Shown piece by piece: positions 39,291 through 40,314 of a stretch of 40,314 nucleotides of DNA. The stretch comes from an uncultured Chromatiaceae bacterium (lineage in GTDB: Bacteria; Pseudomonadota; Gammaproteobacteria; DRLM01). Within the stretch, counting starts at the first letter, position 1, and every line of letters begins with the position of its first letter. The DNA lies in the NCBI GenBank assembly GCA_945787555.1, contig CALZJG010000135.1, positions 1-40,314 on the forward strand. Reading direction: 5' to 3'. The notes below the pieces were generated by a model. That model was given only the letters and a program-made list of their open reading frames with translations. It ran no database searches and was not told the DNA's origin. A program made the position numbers and the translations under genes.

Positions 39291-39316
39291 CTCCCTCTCT
39301 CGCGGGCGGAGGGGCG
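39291..39316. repeat. REP-like palindromic arm
   Basis: CTCCCTCTCTCGCGGGCGGAGGGGCG resembles the arms of the inverted pair at 25621-25742 (CCCTCTCCCGC...GCGGGAGAGG), with several mismatches. It suggests that this palindrome family is dispersed in the genome. Confidence 0.5.
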
Positions 39317-39585
39317 CTATGACTCAGCTTTTGCTGCTCCAGGCGCGTACGGTTCGTGATTGCTGAGTCGCTGTAGGATGTGGTCCGGATGGGGCGTCGC
39401 GGAATCCGGGAGATAATTCCTAGCGACACGCTACCATCCGCGTCCGATTCAAACCCTCTGTTCGCCGTTGTTCCCGGATTCCATTTCATTCCATCCGAGT
39501 TGCCTAGGCTGAGCCCGTATGCACAGCTTCATCCGGCTAATCTTCTGCGCCAAGGAATGAGTGTTGTCGGCGCTGAGTCAGGTAT

Positions 39586-39620
39586 GAAGAAAGCCCCGCT
39601 TTTTGGCCGGGGCTTTCTTC
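39586..39620 (-). terminator. Strong hairpin terminator of the PEP-CTERM gene
   Basis: GAAGAAAGCCCCG (39586-39598) and CGGGGCTTTCTTC (39608-39620) form a perfect 13-bp stem with a 9-base loop. The 3' arm is pyrimidine-rich in either direction, so it could stop transcripts from both the minus-strand PEP-CTERM gene, 23 bases away, and tldD read-through. Confidence 0.8.
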
Positions 39621-39643
39621 GACGCTAGATGCGAATGACTGGG

Positions 39644-40314
39644 TTATGCGCGCTTTTTTCTCCGAGCAAACCCCAAGCCGGCCAACACGGCGCCTAGCAG
39701 TGCCAGTGTCGACGGCTCGGGGATACCGTTAAAGACTTCGGCGGCCGTGCCCTGCACGCCGACGGTGAAACCATTCCAGTTCTCGTTACTGAGGCTGCGC
39801 CAGGAGACGGTGTCGAATGCGCCGGTGAAGCGTAAGGTGCCGTGCGGTTCGCCGGTGCCCAGCAGCCGGTATTCGAAAACCCCGGCGCCTAAGTCAACGA
39901 CTTGTTTGGAGGAGGTGCCGCAGCCCCAATAGCCACAGTCATTCCCATCGGAGGAATCGCCAAAGCTCAATATGTCGAAATCTTGATCGAAGGCATAACC
40001 GTTGCCGTTGAGGCTGACATAGGAGAACACCGGGTTGGCGATGGTTTCCGAGAACGACAGGGTTTGACTGCCAGCTCTATTTAGCGCAACGATGTCCGTG
40101 CCGGTGGGAATATTGTCCACCAGGGCGCTGGTGTAGGGCGAGGTGGCCGGATTACGGCCGCTACGATTGTTTTGGTAATAATCCGCTCCGCCGCTGGCCT
40201 GGAAAAAGGAGATGCCTTGGGGATTGTTGTATGTCACATTCACTGTCGACGTGGGCGTGGTGATGACGCCTTGGCCGGTGAAGCCGTTGGCGCCATCATC
40301 GCCGCCGGCATCAT
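39644..40314 (-). CDS. PEP-CTERM sorting-domain protein (C-terminal part)
   Basis: The frame is open to the right edge of the window, so the N-terminus and signal peptide are missing. The last 26 residues are a classical PEP-CTERM signal: IPEPSTLALLG, a hydrophobic helix (AVLAGLGF) and a basic tail ARRKKRA. Exosortase recognises this signal in bacteria that make extracellular polysaccharide. The preceding 190 residues are Asn/Gly/Ser/Thr-rich and beta-like (FSYVSLNGNGYAFDQDFDIL, LRFTGAFDTVSW), as is usual for secreted PEP-CTERM proteins, with one Cys pair (DCGYWGCG). A GTG at 40243 is not the real start, because coding sequence continues upstream of it. Function of the mature domain is unknown. 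Confidence 0.88.
   Translation of the reverse strand, partial: DAGGDDGANGFTGQGVITTPTSTVNVTYNNPQGISFFQASGGADYYQNNRSGRNPATSPYTSALVDNIPTGTDIVALNRAGSQTLSFSETIANPVFSYVSLNGNGYAFDQDFDILSFGDSSDGNDCGYWGCGTSSKQVVDLGAGVFEYRLLGTGEPHGTLRFTGAFDTVSWRSLSNENWNGFTVGVQGTAAEVFNGIPEPSTLALLGAVLAGLGFARRKKRA

Larger units (their letters stand above)
39211..39643. other. Intergenic region between tldD and the PEP-CTERM gene
   Basis: This 433-bp gap contains a REP-like arm (39291-39316) and a strong hairpin terminator (39586-39620). The short frames in it have no recognisable similarity, and no promoter stands out. Confidence 0.6.

Overview
The window looks like a chromosomal segment of a GC-rich gammaproteobacterial chemolithoautotroph, probably a sulfur oxidiser of the Chromatiales type. 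Three things suggest this: the end of an alpha-carboxysome (cso) operon, gammaproteobacterial housekeeping gene order (phoH-ybeY-corC-lnt; leuS-lptE-holA; rng-yhdP-nit-tldD), and a LexA whose key residues match E. coli numbering exactly. The taxonomic call is inference from gene content; no 16S rRNA or other marker is present.

Bases 1-6961 form a carbon-concentrating locus on the + strand. It starts inside a CsoS1 shell protein and continues with a bacterioferritin-like protein, the Rubisco assembly factor acRAF, the carboxysome-positioning pair McdA/McdB, a SulP-type transporter with a long C-terminal extension, the sodium/bicarbonate symporter SbtA, a PII-like (SbtB-type) protein, and a class II aldolase-like protein fused to a Dabb-like domain. 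The aldolase-like gene is split by an apparent one-base frameshift and lacks several metal and catalytic residues of true aldolases. Together these genes would build, space and feed carboxysomes.

Bases 7062-9939 hold purE-purK and a CPA2 cation/proton antiporter. Bases 10218-11968 are on the minus strand: a DUF2892 membrane protein and a translationally coupled lexA-imuA pair. A complete IS1595-family element (11998-13046) has landed exactly in the spacer of the lexA SOS box. Its 8-bp target duplication is the eight-base core between CTGT and ACAG, so the operator is cut into two half-sites 1 kb apart. Next comes an ammonium transporter gene with a good sigma-54 promoter and an IHF-like site, followed by about 900 bp with no recognisable gene.

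Bases 15383-25512 carry miaB, phoH, ybeY, corC, lnt, a minus-strand YbeL-like zinc-ribbon protein, a putative zinc-responsive c-di-GMP phosphodiesterase (EAL-CZB) and leuS. A REP-like inverted pair separates leuS from a long co-directional run: lptE, holA, proA, nadD, rsfS, rlmH, maf, rng, yhdP, an unknown exported protein, a nitrilase-family amidase and tldD (to 39210). The right edge holds a convergent terminator hairpin and the C-terminal part of a minus-strand PEP-CTERM protein. No tRNA, rRNA, CRISPR array or prophage was seen.
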